A stretch of 64,000 bases of DNA from Phlebotomus papatasi (GCF_024763615.1 NC_077222.1:105991417-106055416); one strand, 5' to 3'; positions 12,008-23,789 are shown, counted from the stretch's first letter. Numbers and translations: made by a program. The notes: generated from the sequence alone by a model not told the origin.

Positions 12008-13052
12008 TATATTCGGCATTGTATGAAAAATTCACATAGAATTTATAATATTTTATCTCATTTCAAAGTCATGTCTCTCCTGAAGCTCCTCAAGATGATA
12101 TTCATGCAGACAGATTGTAACGTGAACTCGTGTAAGAGCAGGAAGTTCGAGGGCAGGAAAATCATGTAAAAAACCATTCTTGCACACACATGATGACTCT
12201 TCCCATTTCGCGTGCCACACATGCTTTTTGGGGTTGGAGAGAGTTAAAGGGGTATGAATGGAAAAACAAGCGAGTAAACAATTTGCATAAGACATAAAAT
12301 CTAAATATGTTCAACGAGAGAATTTCCACAGCGTTTTCTCGACACATACCGATGCCTCTGAACTTCCTCTCACAGAACTTCCCTAGTGCTTCTCTCTTGT
12401 CGAAAGGAGTTTTTCCTCCCGTTCCAGAGTGCGGTCGTCTGGGGTGCTGAAGGAGCTTTCTGGGGAAAGGCGGAAAAACGTGTGCAGAGGCACAAAAGTT
12501 GGGGGAAGAGGTGTGAGAGAAGTTTGTGCCAAAAGAGACGTATTGTAGAGGCGCATATTGTATGATATTCAATGTGTATCACTTCTTGATTCATAATTTA
12601 TCATCTCTGACACTGTACAGTGATACCAAAACTCTCGGCTCACACACTCCTTGTCAGTGAATTTCCCTTCTGTCCGCCCCGTCTGGATGTGGGTGGGATA
12701 AACAGAGAAATCAGAATTTGTGAAATGTGTCACGTTTAATAACACTACTTTGCTTATGATTCTCCTTCATGCTTATTCTAACTTGTCATCTCATCCGGAG
12801 GCGACTAAACTCCTGCGCCCCATGGTAACGTCCCACCCACACGAAGCTCTCCAAAAAGCTCTCTGATTTGGAGCTTCAGATAGCAAAGTTTTACTTTTAA
12901 AAAATTCTCCGTATTTTCTCCTTCACTCAAAAGGCAATAAAATTAAAAGAGAAATGACAAATCTTCATCCTCCCAAAAAAAAAAAGCAGAGAAACATCCC
13001 ACAACTCCCATTTATATTTCTAACCTCAATTTTGTCTTTTTTTCTTGCACAG
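12008..13052. other. Non-coding stretch upstream of the first dpr exon seen
   Basis: Somewhat richer in GC than its surroundings. It ends in a polypyrimidine tract and AG (13051-13052), the acceptor of the next exon. The 136-codon frame on the minus strand (12162-12572) shows no domain. No upstream dpr exon was recognised. Confidence 0.5.
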
Positions 13053-13243
13053 GACCCATTTTTGGGAGCTTCCAGGCACAAAATCATGGTCACAACACCC
13101 TCACAGATCGGACAACACCAATGCCATCACTAGGTTACATCTCCCCAGCGTACTTTGACATTTCCATACCACGAAATGTGACCGCTCTTGTGGGCAAATC
13201 GGCCTATCTCTCATGTCGTGTACGAAATCTCGGCAATAAAACA
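13053..13243 (+). CDS. dpr: dpr-family gene, exon encoding the first half of Ig domain 1
   Basis: Internal coding exon of a Dpr (defective proboscis extension response) protein. Dprs are two-Ig neuronal surface proteins that bind DIP partners and help specify synaptic connections. The exon starts after a TTTCTTGCACAG acceptor with two bases of a split codon and ends in phase 0 at a GTAAGT donor. It encodes a linker, then YFDISIPRNVTALVGKSAYL and SCRVRNLGNKT: the A-C strands of Ig1 with the first disulphide cysteine. NVT and NKT are potential N-glycosylation sites. The PRNVTALVGK and CRV-NLG pattern is typical of Dpr proteins. The sequence resembles, from memory, the dpr1-dpr5 group; the exact orthologue needs a search. 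Signal-peptide exon(s) lie further upstream. Confidence 0.9.
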
Positions 13244-13396
13244 GTAAGTTTTATTCTCATTTTCTCTCCCAATATTACCATAAACATTATTTTTGCCCCC
13301 GAGCCAACTAATACAAGCCAAGAATTTTATTAAGCATTTTTCCTGGTATTTCGACATCATTTCGCAGGATTTAAAATTTAAATAAAACTTCCTGTA

Positions 13397-13608
13397 GGGG
13401 AAACTGGGGCACCACCAAACACGGGGTACCACCAAACACTAATTTTTATTTCTAAACTTCTTGGACTATCTCGACCATTCCTTCACTAGACAAACATCCC
13501 TATAGTGCCTATAAATTCCTATCGGTCTTATCCTCTGATATTCAATATCCGATTAAAAAATCGCAGTGTTTGGTGGTACCCCGTGTTTGGTGGTGCCCCA
13601 GTTTCCCC
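13397..13608. mobile_element. MITE, 212 bp, near-perfect 44-bp terminal repeats
   Basis: Starts GGGGAAACTGGGGCACCACC and ends with its exact complement GGTGGTGCCCCAGTTTCCCC. The inverted repeats run about 44 bp and contain the word CCACCAAACAC twice. TA flanks both ends. It sits 154 bp downstream of a dpr exon, so it is transcribed in the intron. The near-perfect arms suggest a young insertion. Confidence 0.9.
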
Positions 13609-13641
13609 TATATAGTGAAAAAAATAATTCAGTCCACAGCA

Positions 13642-16477
13642 ACCAGGCGTCTCCATCTGAACGCATTTTCTGCCTAATTAACCATGAAAAACAAAAAGAA
13701 AATCATGAAAAGCAATCAAATTCCAGTTTTACAATTCGCAAAGGCAATTTTATGGACATTTAAATAGATTGGATTGTTGAAAATTTCATTAGGAAAGACA
13801 TTTTTGCTTTCAACCAGGCGTCTCCATTGCTATATGATTGAATAGGGGTTTTCTAAGAATTTTCCAAAGTTCCACCTCTGACGTACATCACAGAAGGTAA
13901 TAAAAAAGAGAAAAGATACTAAATCTACAAGATAAATTCACAATATATGTCAATAAGATTTAAAATAACATTTACAAAGTCTTTACAAGGTACCAGGCGT
14001 CTCCATCTGCAGGTAGAATAATTTATTTTCTCACTTTGAATGTTTTTAAAGTAAAAAGGGGTTCACAAAGACAGAGATGATTGTCTAATAACTGTTAAAA
14101 CAATATTTTAATTATAAAAATGATTAGAATAATTCAGAATAATAATCGGGAAGGAATTCGCATGAACTACCAGGCGCCCCCATGGTGATTATTCAACGAA
14201 GATTTTCATTTCCACCTTCGTTTTATAAAACCTAGATATCTTCATGGTTATTTTAAGAAATAAAATCAAAAATAACAATTTTCAAGACAGGTAGAAAAGG
14301 ACAGACACTTTGAGAAACATATTTAATTTTAATATTTGAAATAATCTATTTAGTGTGACAGTTAATTGTGATATTAAGAATGTTATTTAACAGATTTTCC
14401 GTAATGCAATAATGAAAATTGATTTGGTTCCTGCTCCGCTTCAATTTCTTGACTTACATTTTGTCAATGTCATTGACACGAAAAACTACAATAAAAATAT
14501 TAACCACGTTTTTTTGCCCTATTAGTAGAAAATTGATTTACATGCACTGTAAGCAACAGCACTGACTGAGAGAAAACCGAAAATTATAAAATGACATTCA
14601 AAACATTTTAATTTTACCCACGTGGTAATGATCGGAAATCGGCGTAATTATTAACCTTTTTATGTGTATTAGGGGTTAAAGCTACCCTTATGAAATTAAA
14701 AAACTACCTTAGAATGTTTTAGAGGAATTTTCGGTCTAATAGGTTGTAGCAGATTCCGTTCACAAACTGTTAAAAACTACCCTCAAAAAGTTGTGGAATT
14801 AATATGAAAAAATGTTGTTCTATACGTGAAAACTGTAACCATTACGACAGAAAACAAAGATATTTATTCATCAGCAATGTTTATAAGGAACAGCACAAGA
14901 GAGGCAGAATAGGAAAAGTTAATTCTATCCATTGTTTTATCCTAAAGAGGAAAGCACTATGTTGAGTAATCAGGATATACCAAATATATTTAACGCAATC
15001 ATCGTAATTTTTCTCTAAAAATGGCTTGGGACGTAAGAATTTTTCAGTATCAAAGATTATACGATACAGATTATCTAAGCTTTTAAGTCAATAAAAAAAT
15101 ACTTAACAGAATTAAATAAAAATATATTGCATAACACATTTAAACAAAATTATCGAAAGTTTGTACTAAAATTTTATACGGCCATAAGTGTACACTTTTG
15201 TGATGAGATTTCTCATTCATGGCCAAAATAAAAATACATATGAATACTATAAATATGTTCATAGTAAAAGTTTGTATTAAAATTGAGCCACAAATGTATT
15301 TGAAATAAAACGCAATTACAATCGACAGATAAACTATCCAAAAACATAATAAAAAATCAAAAGCTAATTCGAAGTATTTTCGAAGATAAAAAACCGAAAA
15401 AAGCTGCGCCTAGCAGCTAGTAAAGTATGTTTTTATAAATTAGCAATAAATTTGCAGATATGTTTTTTGGGGTAGGTTTGAAGCCCAAAATAGGGTTGCT
15501 TTGAAACACTGCTGGCAAGACTATTTTGAAGGCATCTTTCATCCAAAAGACGTACTGGGAGTCCAGAAGTCGTCTGTAAAAAAAACTATTTTTTTTTTAT
15601 AAAATGGATTATTCAGGATTTTAGATATTTGTTCAGAAAAAGATAAACTATCTACTTGTGTCTCACGAGAATTTACAGGCTCAATTTTCCGTTTTTTAAT
15701 AGCTCTGGTTCAACTTTAGGATCAGGAAAATTTTAAAAATCTAAATTTATTTTGCCTTTTACGCAAACGTTTTGCAAATGTCTAGGTTTAAAAAAGAAAA
15801 GGATGTAAATTTTGATTTTATGATATGTTCCTGATTTGAAAAGTCTACTGGAGGTATAAATACCTAAATAGAATGCCATGCTTAGCCAATATTATTACCC
15901 AAGAAGAAAAATAGCTGTCCTATAGAACCAATAATTTGGTAACGTTTTTAACACATTCCTTAAAAGCTTAAAATGAGCTTTTTTAATTGCTGTAGAATTT
16001 TTAAGGCCCTTTAAGAGTGTGCTATTTAACTTTTAAAAGACCTAAAACGGAACCAAGAATGCTATAAGAATTGTCCAAAAGAATATAGAGAAGTAAAGGC
16101 TAGATGTTAACCTAGTAATTTATTAAATGATCAGACAAATCTTCCGGTATTCAACCTAAAGACAAAATTTATGTCTCAATAAGATCCCTAAAAGCAATAA
16201 GTCCACCCTACCAATCATTAGACGAAATTGTTAAACATCCAAGTATAGAAAACCACGTTAAAAGATCATTTTAAATAGCAAGAATTTCTTTAATTATTTA
16301 ACAAAAGAAAAACACCAGGCGCCTCCATCTCGCGATTGATTCTGTTTATCCGAACGATTGTGTTGTAGAATTTATTAAATTAATATAGAAAAAGTAAAAT
16401 CGAATGTAAATTGCAAATCGATTGAGAGTTAAACAGTGTTTTTGCGATTTTGACGAAATACCAGGCGCCTCCATTGG
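13642..16477 (+). repeat. Six dispersed copies of ACCAGGCGYCTCCAT in the intron splitting Ig1
   Basis: Copies start at 13642, 13813, 13992, 14169, 16314 and 16460, all in the same orientation. The core is ACCAGGCGTCTCCAT in the first three, ACCAGGCGCCCCCAT in the fourth and ACCAGGCGCCTCCAT in the last two. Most copies then continue as CTG/CTC or TGG/TGC. The first four are spaced 171, 179 and 177 bp apart and the last two 146 bp apart. The sequence between copies is unrelated and AT-rich, so this is not an ordinary tandem repeat. Function is unknown. Confidence 0.85.
14186..16313. other. Intron interior between dpr exons
   Basis: AT-rich. At 15710-15850 there is a faint, degenerate version of the GGATCAGGAAAATTT... 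family described at 45050, 60985 and 62807. No exon was recognised. Confidence 0.4.
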
Positions 16478-16696
16478 CTTAATAGAAAAATCTGCATTTG
16501 ATTTATTCAAGCCCATTTCCTGCTCCTGTCTAATCAAACATGAGGAAATCAATCATTGGGAGATGCCTTGCTTTCAATTGCATGTCCTATTGATGAATGA
16601 CAAATTGAGAAAAGCCAGTTAAAAGGCCCTTTTGGGCAGTCTGTGATTGTGGTACACCGAGTAATTCTGTCTAAATGTTCTTATTGTCCCATGTAG

Positions 16697-16907
16697 GTCG
16701 CATGGGTGCGTCATAGGGACATCCATGTCCTTACAATTGGCACTTACACCTACACGTCGGACCAGCGGTTTCAGACCACCCACCACAAGGACACAGATGA
16801 GTGGACATTGCACATCAAATGGGCCCAACCACGCGATGCTGGTACTTATGAGTGTCAAATCTCATCGGTGCCAATCCGCAGTTACTTCGTTGAGCTGAGT
16901 GTTGTGG
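16697..16907 (+). CDS. dpr: dpr-family gene, exon encoding the second half of Ig domain 1
   Basis: Begins after ATGTAG in phase 0, directly continuing the previous exon (NKT then VAWVRHRD), and ends in phase 1 at GTGAGT. It encodes the conserved C-strand tryptophan in VAWVRHRDIHVLTIGTYTYT, then SDQRF, EWTLHIKWAQPRDAGTYECQ with the second Ig1 cysteine, and SYFVELSVV. WVRHRDIH-LT-G-YTYTSDQRF and the RDAGTYECQ block are Dpr hallmarks. The intron before it is about 3.45 kb. Confidence 0.92.
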
Positions 16908-17584
16908 GTGAGTTTGACAAATTTTCCCCCGCCCCCCTTACCCAAAAACCCTCAATAGTTCTGCACAAGTGCAACAAATTCACCCTCGAGGGGTCATTTA
17001 TCATGTTGGCGAAAAGACATTTTCACGTTTCACCCACATTCATGAGAAACTTTTCCCTACGACTTGCAGAGAATGGCTAGAAAGAAATCAAGTTTGAAAT
17101 ACTACTTGAGAGTTCAATTGGACTAAAAATACAAGAAAATTTAGAGCAGGGGTGTCAAACATGCTGCTTTCGAACATCTTTATTGAGAAAAATATATAAA
17201 TTGAAGGATATTATGTTGCAAATCTTTAAGGAAAAACAACTTTTTCTTGGGTAGTAAATTTTACACAATGGATATTATTGTATAATATTATTTATTGTAA
17301 ATCTTATTTTTAATGTAAAAAGGACAGTTAAGGCTTCTTGTTTGAAGCAACGTACCCAAGTAGCAAAATACTGGCAAAATAATTCGAAATGGGAAATAAC
17401 TTCAACGTCATAATGAGGTAATTATTACCAGGAAAATTACCATATATTAAGTTTGGTAGTGAGCAAAAGAATTGTGACAAGGCGAATTAATTTATGTCAT
17501 ATTTCGCGTCAGATTTTTTTGTTATGACATTCTTCAAGGAAGCTCCATTAAAGGTCGATGGTTCCAATAAAATATATCGAAATA
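16908..17584. other. Start of the Ig1-Ig2 intron
   Basis: Intronic, AT-rich, nothing recognised. The coding frame stays open for about 170 bases past the donor by chance. Confidence 0.4.
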
Positions 17585-18215
17585 TAGTCAAAATTTCGAA
17601 TGGGCTAAAATCTCGAAAGCTAAAATCCCAAAAAAGACGAAATTATTCGAAAGATAATGCGTGAAATAATTTCCTAAAGCAGAGGAAACTTCCTTTTGCT
17701 TACAGCAAACGCGAATTAAATCGTCGACTTTGAATTCGAACTTTGACCCATTCGTAATTTTGGCTATTCGGGATTTTGGCTTTTCTGAATTTTACATTGT
17801 GGATTCAAACTTAAGAGATTTTACTTAATTTCATGATTTTGGCCCATTCGAAATTTTTTCTGCTCTGGATTTTGGCTCATTCAGAATTTCGACTAATTCG
17901 GGATTTCAACCCATTCGGGATTTTGTCAATTGGGAATTTTGACGCATTCGGGATTATGGCTTTTCGAAACTTTGTCTATTCGGAATTTTGTCCATTCGGG
18001 ATTTTGGCTGATTTAGGATTTTGACCCATATTGTGTATTTCAACACATTCGGTTTTCTGGTACTTCGGGATTTTAGCTTTCCTCAGGATTTTGGTTTCCG
18101 AGATTTAGATTTTTCAGGATTTTGGCCCAATCGAGATTTTGTTTTTCAGATTTCGACGTTTGGGATTTTGGCCTGTTCGGGATTTTGGCTTTTCGGGATT
18201 TTAACTGGGACCACT
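17585..18215. repeat. Short-period tandem repeat around GGGATTTTGGC
   Basis: From about 17740 to 18215 the + strand repeats CATTCGGGATTTTGGC and variants (CATTCGGGATTTTGTC, TTCGGGATTTTAGC) every 18-24 bp. From 17585 to 17650 the same word occurs in the opposite orientation (GCTAAAATCCC, AAATCTCGAAAGC), so the array has two convergent arms. A short piece of the same repeat is at 63085-63140. The frames at 17833-18251 only reflect the repeat. Confidence 0.8.
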
Positions 18216-19103
18216 TGGATCTATTACCATGATCCTAAATTGATACAATAATTATTTTAAAGGTCTCGATCTGGATATTAATTTATTATCTCGAACAAGG
18301 AAAAACAAATAATTCTGAATCTTATTACGAAATTTAATTGGATAAATCTGAATTCAAGTATAAAAAACTCATTTTCATCAAGCCGAATCACCTGCTCATA
18401 AAGGCGTTTTGGTATTATCGAAATTTAAAGGTCCGAATTACGAATTCCTTTGTAAACCAACGTATTCGCTAGATTTAACTTCCAGGAATTAATATTTGTG
18501 AAGAAAAGTAAAATAGTTTCTCCGTCACTAGCGGTTAAGTATTATTCTAGGGGTTTGGGTCAAGTGTCTTTCGAATTATGTAATCGTAAGAAAAAGTTTG
18601 TTGAGCGGATAAATGAACCTTGTCAAAATCTTACTAAAAGGATGTTGTTCACCAATTTGCCAAACCTTTTTCTTAGATTTTGTATGGAGAAACATGCTTC
18701 TGACAAACTTTTTTTGTTAATTTGACAAAACTTGTTTTTTTAGAATAATATTTCTTCCGTGTTTTTTACGCAAACTTTTCAGTTGATCTAATCTTTGAAC
18801 AATAAAATTTTCCATTCACTTATAATGTTTATTAAATTTATAAATATTTTTTAAGTTTGGATGAAGCCCATTGAAAATAATGCCATTAATCATTTGAATC
18901 GGCAGATTCAAATGTCATTCGCTCTTGTGAAGCATAGTGTTTCGTTTAAATTCATGTGAGTTGTTTAAACTGTATGGTTCGTTTAATTTTTTCGTTGAAT
19001 TTCTCAGGAATTTATATGGGATTTTCTCACAATTTCTGAGTTTAAACAAATCACACAGTTTATACGTGTCATAAGATATAAGAGCGAAGTGTCATTTGTG
19101 CGG

Positions 19104-19285
19104 TATTTCTGCGTAATATCTGCAGATTTTCCGCGAATTTTCTGCGAAAATTCTGTCAAATGGGCATACCGGCGTGATATCGATAAATACGTACCAAATC
19201 AGTAAATCGACACAATTTTTACAAAACATCGGCAGATTGGCACTCGATTGACCCGCGAGCGGTACAGTTATCTACCCTTTGTAGC
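19104..19285. repeat. Dispersed repeat family 2, copy a
   Basis: Shares ordered blocks with 42490-42652: GCGAAAATTCTGTCAAAT, GATATCGATA, CGACACAA, ATTTTTACAAAA, GGCACT and ACAGTTATCTACCC. Parent element unknown. Confidence 0.6.
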
Positions 19286-20238
19286 ATTTTCGAAGGACTG
19301 ATGGTAGCTTTTTGGTCAGTTCTGGGTCATTATTACTTCAGGTATTAATTTCGTAATAAAAAGGTAACAGTGGGGCCGGAGCACAGGGGTATTCCAAGAA
19401 TTTCTATGACGTGCTAATAACGTTTTTATGGCTTCATTTCTACACTATTGTAAAATTATGCTACTTGGGCTTAAGATGTATGTAAACCATGTACACTGTA
19501 AGAACTTTTTGTAAGCAGAAATGTCAAAATTTCTTCGAAAAAAAAGTAATTTAAAAAGATCATTAGATAAGAAGTGTTCAGAATTGATCAATAAGAATAG
19601 TATCGTGTTCTATCAGTACAAAGCCATGTCATACTCATCTTTCGCAAAATATTAAAAAAAATTTCAGACAGTTCAGATGCATTTTCTTGAGTTTGACACC
19701 CCTGGTTTGTTGAGAAAGTTTTACAAAATTCCGTAAATGATTCACGGTGATATCAATGAATTTTGTGTATTCTGTTGAATGGAAAGTTTTCCAATGGAAA
19801 GCTCTCTTCCATTTGCGTCAGTCTATATAAAGTTAATATTGTGAAGAAGCCAACTCATTCAAACCACATACATTCTTATATATTTGAAAATGTATGGTGG
19901 TTGGGAAAGTTTCTCTCCCTTAGTGGCAGCATTCATAGCGCCAGAATACCAATTGAAGTGGGTAAATTGTAAGATTAGATTCTTCAGTCAATAAGAAGCT
20001 TTAGAAGTTGAAAAATGTTTTGTGAAATCCTTCTATGGCTATTGAACTAAACAAATTCCAACAAATAACTTTTGCAACTTGCAAATATCAAGGATTTCTC
20101 CTTCAGAAAACATTTTATACAACCAAAGAAACTAGTGAATTCTGCATAGTTTACACCCTCAAAAGTGTGGATCAACAATTTCTTGCAATTTGACTTTGTT
20201 CACAAAATCCTCTTTTATGGCTTTTCAATATTTTCAAG
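19286..20238. other. Intron stretch
   Basis: AT-rich. No exon or element recognised up to the candidate exon that follows. Confidence 0.4.
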
Positions 20239-20525
20239 ATCCATCGAAGCAGTATGATGATTTATATGGGGGTGGCAATCCATCTCAGAGATTCTACAAT
20301 GATCGCCCAGAGCCACTGTATCCCTATCAGCGGCATCCACCAAGTTGGTATCCACCCTCAAGTTCCGCCAATTGGAACAACTACTACCATCGACAGACAA
20401 ATGGTCTTCCACATTTCACTGGTAGCCCATGTGGATTTTCTTTGTACAATTTGTGTCTGCTTGATCTAACCGCAAGGGACAATTTGTCACACCCCCATAA
20501 TCCCATCCCTTTTACACCAAACTGA
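20239..20525 (+). CDS. Candidate extra exon, Tyr/Pro/Asn-rich, inside the Ig1-Ig2 intron
   Basis: After a pyrimidine-leaning tract and AG at 20237-20238, the + strand stays open to a TGA at 20523-20525. It encodes a compositionally distinct peptide with YGGGNPSQRFYNDRPEPLYP, HPPSWYPPSS and NWNNYYHRQTNG. Base composition is richer in GC than the flanks. Joined to the dpr exon ending at 16907 (phase 1), the reading frame continues as an aspartate codon. It could be a cassette exon (GT donors that keep phase 1 occur after 20403, 20421 and 20430, none strong) or an alternative last exon ending a one-Ig isoform. It could also belong to a nested gene or be chance. I know of no such insert in Dpr proteins. 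Confidence 0.35.
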
Positions 20526-21602
20526 TCCAACAATTTGCATTGAGAACTAAACAAGTGCCACATTTATTAGTAATCACTCGCCCTCTTTTCAGGAAACTTC
20601 CCTAAAACTTCCTTGTAACTCTTGCCTCAACATTTTCTAACTTTAATTCATATAACATTGTCTCTCTGAGTTACCTTCTTCAACGACTTTTGCTTAAAAT
20701 TTACTCCATATTTGAGCATTTCTCATAATTCAACACTAACGCATGGAAATAGTTCAGCTGGAAATTAACAAAGTTTTCTATTCTATGTCACTAACAGTGT
20801 TGAAGGAGTTTTCTGTAGCACAAACTTCAAGTGCAATAGCGTAGCGATAAAGTTGTATTGACATTCAGGAAGAATAATATGTATTCTTTGGAGTTGTATT
20901 TCAATTTTAAGGGAGGCATGCAAGTAATACAATTTGATATAACAATGAGAAATTGAATACTATCTAATTCCGAAATTTCCTAGCTTTGGTTCCAAGAAAT
21001 TAGAGACTAGGCTCTAATGTAATTTAATTCTACAAAGGAATTGTGGAACTAAATAAAATAATTGGAAGGCCCAGCTTCCTTTCGAAACATGCGAAAATAT
21101 TGTACATCAATTTAGACCCAAATCTCCCTACACTGAAAGAAATCCGAAAAAGTTAAAATAACATTCCGGAAATGTTAATTTTACCCTGCAGTATTGATCC
21201 GAAAAGCTTTGTATTTAAAAAACTTTTAGAAGCCTAGGCCCGGTAGTTAGAAACATAATTTTTAACATAATAAAAGATAAATTCAACAAGGTTAATTATT
21301 TTAAATTTTTAATACTAAATGAAAAAATATCCGCTGAGCTCTAAATCAATATCCTTGCCTGTCTTTATCCGCTTACTAACAATTCTTTATCTAAGAAAAA
21401 ATAATTATTTAGCGAAAAGCTTTATGTTAGAGTTATTTTTGTAAAGTCCAGGCGTTCTTTTCGAAATAAAAGTGAATTAAAACATTTTCTTTTGACATTT
21501 TCTTTACTAAATGAACAAAAACTTTAACAAAAACTTCTGGAATTTGGGGAAAACTAAATTATAATTAATTCAAGTCAGTTGAAATTTTATTATAATCAAT
21601 TA
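20526..21602. other. Intron stretch
   Basis: AT-rich. Near 21130-21200 there is a CACTGAAAGAAATCCGAAAA motif that may be the end of a decayed element. No exon seen. Confidence 0.35.
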
Positions 21603-21750
21603 AGGGAGACCGGGACCGAAATAGCCAGGGATAGAATTAGACCGTGTAATGTTACAGTGTGCCTTAAAAGAAATATTAAAGTAACCACTATTAGTTCGAA
21701 TCAAATGCTTCCCTTCCTGCCTGATACAAATACATTTCACTGCTTGAACT
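21603..21750. mobile_element. Partial MITE related to 50205-50420
   Basis: Starts TA then AGGGAGACCGGGACCGAAAT and aligns with gaps to the left part of the 50205-50420 element (AGAAATATT, AACCACT and TTCCCT blocks in the same order). The matching right end is missing. Confidence 0.6.
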
Positions 21751-21788
21751 CAAAGAGAGAGAAGTTATATAATTGACTTCTTATCTAA

Positions 21789-23750
21789 CAAGGGGAGGAA
21801 CCCAACTGTCTCCCGCGGATCGGGACGAAATTTGGCATGTAAGTAGGGTCCATATAGAAAGTTAACCAGCCACTGGCTTTTTACTGTGCGGCCATTAGAA
21901 GTAGTCATTGTGACCATTCATAGTCATGAATTTCTTATATATGAAAGATTCTTTTAACATTTGTTGCTATTTTTCTTTGACCTGAAAATGCGTTTTAATG
22001 ATGTTAAAGCTTGGTTTGTGATTACTGATGAACGTCAGAACCCTTTCATGCGATACACCTTCATGGTAATGTCATAGGTCATCCGAGTAAACATTATACT
22101 TTTTCAAGGAAAATAATATTTTTAATATCAGCGAATTTTTCTTTCAGATTGTTTAAAAATAGCGAATGGGAAAATTTCTTATTCTTGTTCCTTTTTTTCC
22201 TCTTTAAATTTTACTGCTGCCGGATTTCTTTTTCTTTCTGGTAAGATCCACATTGCATACTTTTTCGTCTTCATTTTTTTTATTACAAAAATGATTGTTT
22301 TTTATTCATATCTCTGCCATTTTTTATTCGATTTTGATGAGTAAGTAGTCGTTAGGAAGGTCCCAATGAGCTTTGTAACATAACCAAAAATCATAAAAAT
22401 CGGAAAATTACAACTGTCAAATTTTCAAGGTCAAAACTTTCAAAGCGATTTTAGCGCTACTAGAGGAGGTTTGACGATGTTTAAATATTTACAAAATTAT
22501 AGAGCGGATCGAGACGTTTCATTTTCATATAAATATTAATGTTTATGTTTGGTCAAGTAGTTTTGCAGTTATGGACAGAAAACCAAATGCAACTAGAAAA
22601 TAATATTCTGTCCTAAATCACCTAAAGTAGCATATCGTGAAATTCTTTTCTTTCTAATAAAGTAGTATCCCGTTAATTGAATAAAAATATAACTGCAATA
22701 ATCTTGCATAATTTCCATTAATATTCAAGGAAGTCTAATATCTATATATTGCATTGTTCGAATAAATAAAAGATAGAGTAGGAGAATACAAGGTATCAAA
22801 ATTTTCTTATATTTTTTTTTTAATAAATTGTGTTCTTCCTGAAATTGTGCAAAAATTTTATATTACATGTTGATGATAATGATTACTTATGATAAAAAAT
22901 CCAATATTTTTATATTGTATAGAAAATGTGTATTTTTGAAAATTTCAGACTAACTATTATTGTTTTTTTTTAATATTTTCCAAACATTTCAAAGTAGAAT
23001 TTTAAAAAGTAAATTAAAACTCATATAGACAAAACTAACCACATAATTTTAATGTAATTCGCTGTTAATGTAGTCAAACGTTAATTCAGCCGAAGAAGTA
23101 TTTTTTTACCTTGAAAATTTGACAGTTGTAATTTTCCGATTTTTATGATTTTTGGTTATGTTACAAAGCTCATTGGGACCTTCCTAACGACTACTTACTC
23201 ATCAAAATCGAATAAAAAATGGCAGAGATATGAATAAAAAACAATCATTTTTGTAATAAAAAAAATGAAGACGAAAAAGTATGCAATGTGGATCTTACCA
23301 GAAAGAAAAAGAAATCCGGCAGCAGTAAAATTTAAAGAGGAAAAAAAGGAACAAGAATAAGAAATTTTCCCATTCGCTATTTTTAAACAATCTGAAAGAA
23401 AAATTCGCTGATATTAAAAATATTATTTTCCTTGAAAAAGTATAATGTTTACTCGGATGACCTATGACATTACCATGAAGGTGTATCGCATGAAAGGGTT
23501 CTGACGTTCATCAGTAATCACAAACCAAGCTTTAACATCATTAAAACGCATTTTCAGGTCAAAGAAAAATAGCAACAAATGTTAAAAGAATCTTTCATAT
23601 ATAAGAAATTCATGACTATGAATGGTCACAATGACTACTTCTAATGGCCGCACAGTAAAAAGCCAGTGGCTGGTTAACTTTCTATATGGACCCTACTTAC
23701 ATGCCAAATTTCGTCCCGATCCGCGGGAGACAGTTGGGTTCCTCCCCTTG
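21789..23750. mobile_element. Foldback element, 1,962 bp, with 643-bp inverted arms
   Basis: The arms are 21789-22431 and 23108-23750, both exactly 643 bp. Everywhere I compared them they are perfect reverse complements with no indel. The element starts CAAGGGGAGGAACCCAACTG and ends with its complement. TAA lies immediately outside both ends (21786-21788 and 23751-23753), a 3-bp TWA-type duplication as made by PIF/Harbinger transposases. The 676-bp spacer is AT-rich and non-coding. It sits in a dpr intron on the transcribed strand, so pre-mRNA would carry a 643-bp hairpin stem. Non-autonomous; the family assignment rests only on the TSD. Confidence 0.92.
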
Positions 23751-23789
23751 TAAGTTGTCACCGCTTTGTAGCTTAAACGGTAAAAGATA

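Noticed and set aside
12162..12572. 136-codon frame on the minus strand upstream of the dpr exon
   Set aside because: No recognisable domain, a second overlapping minus-strand frame of similar quality, and no splice or promoter support.
13642..16477. The repeated 15-mer as a CRISPR array
   Set aside because: Spacing is too long, the unit too short, and the context is a eukaryotic intron.
21446..21456. CCAGGCGTTC, and again at 37503, as further copies of the intron 15-mer
   Set aside because: Only the first seven or eight bases match; the CTCCAT half is missing. The second lies in the tandem repeat.
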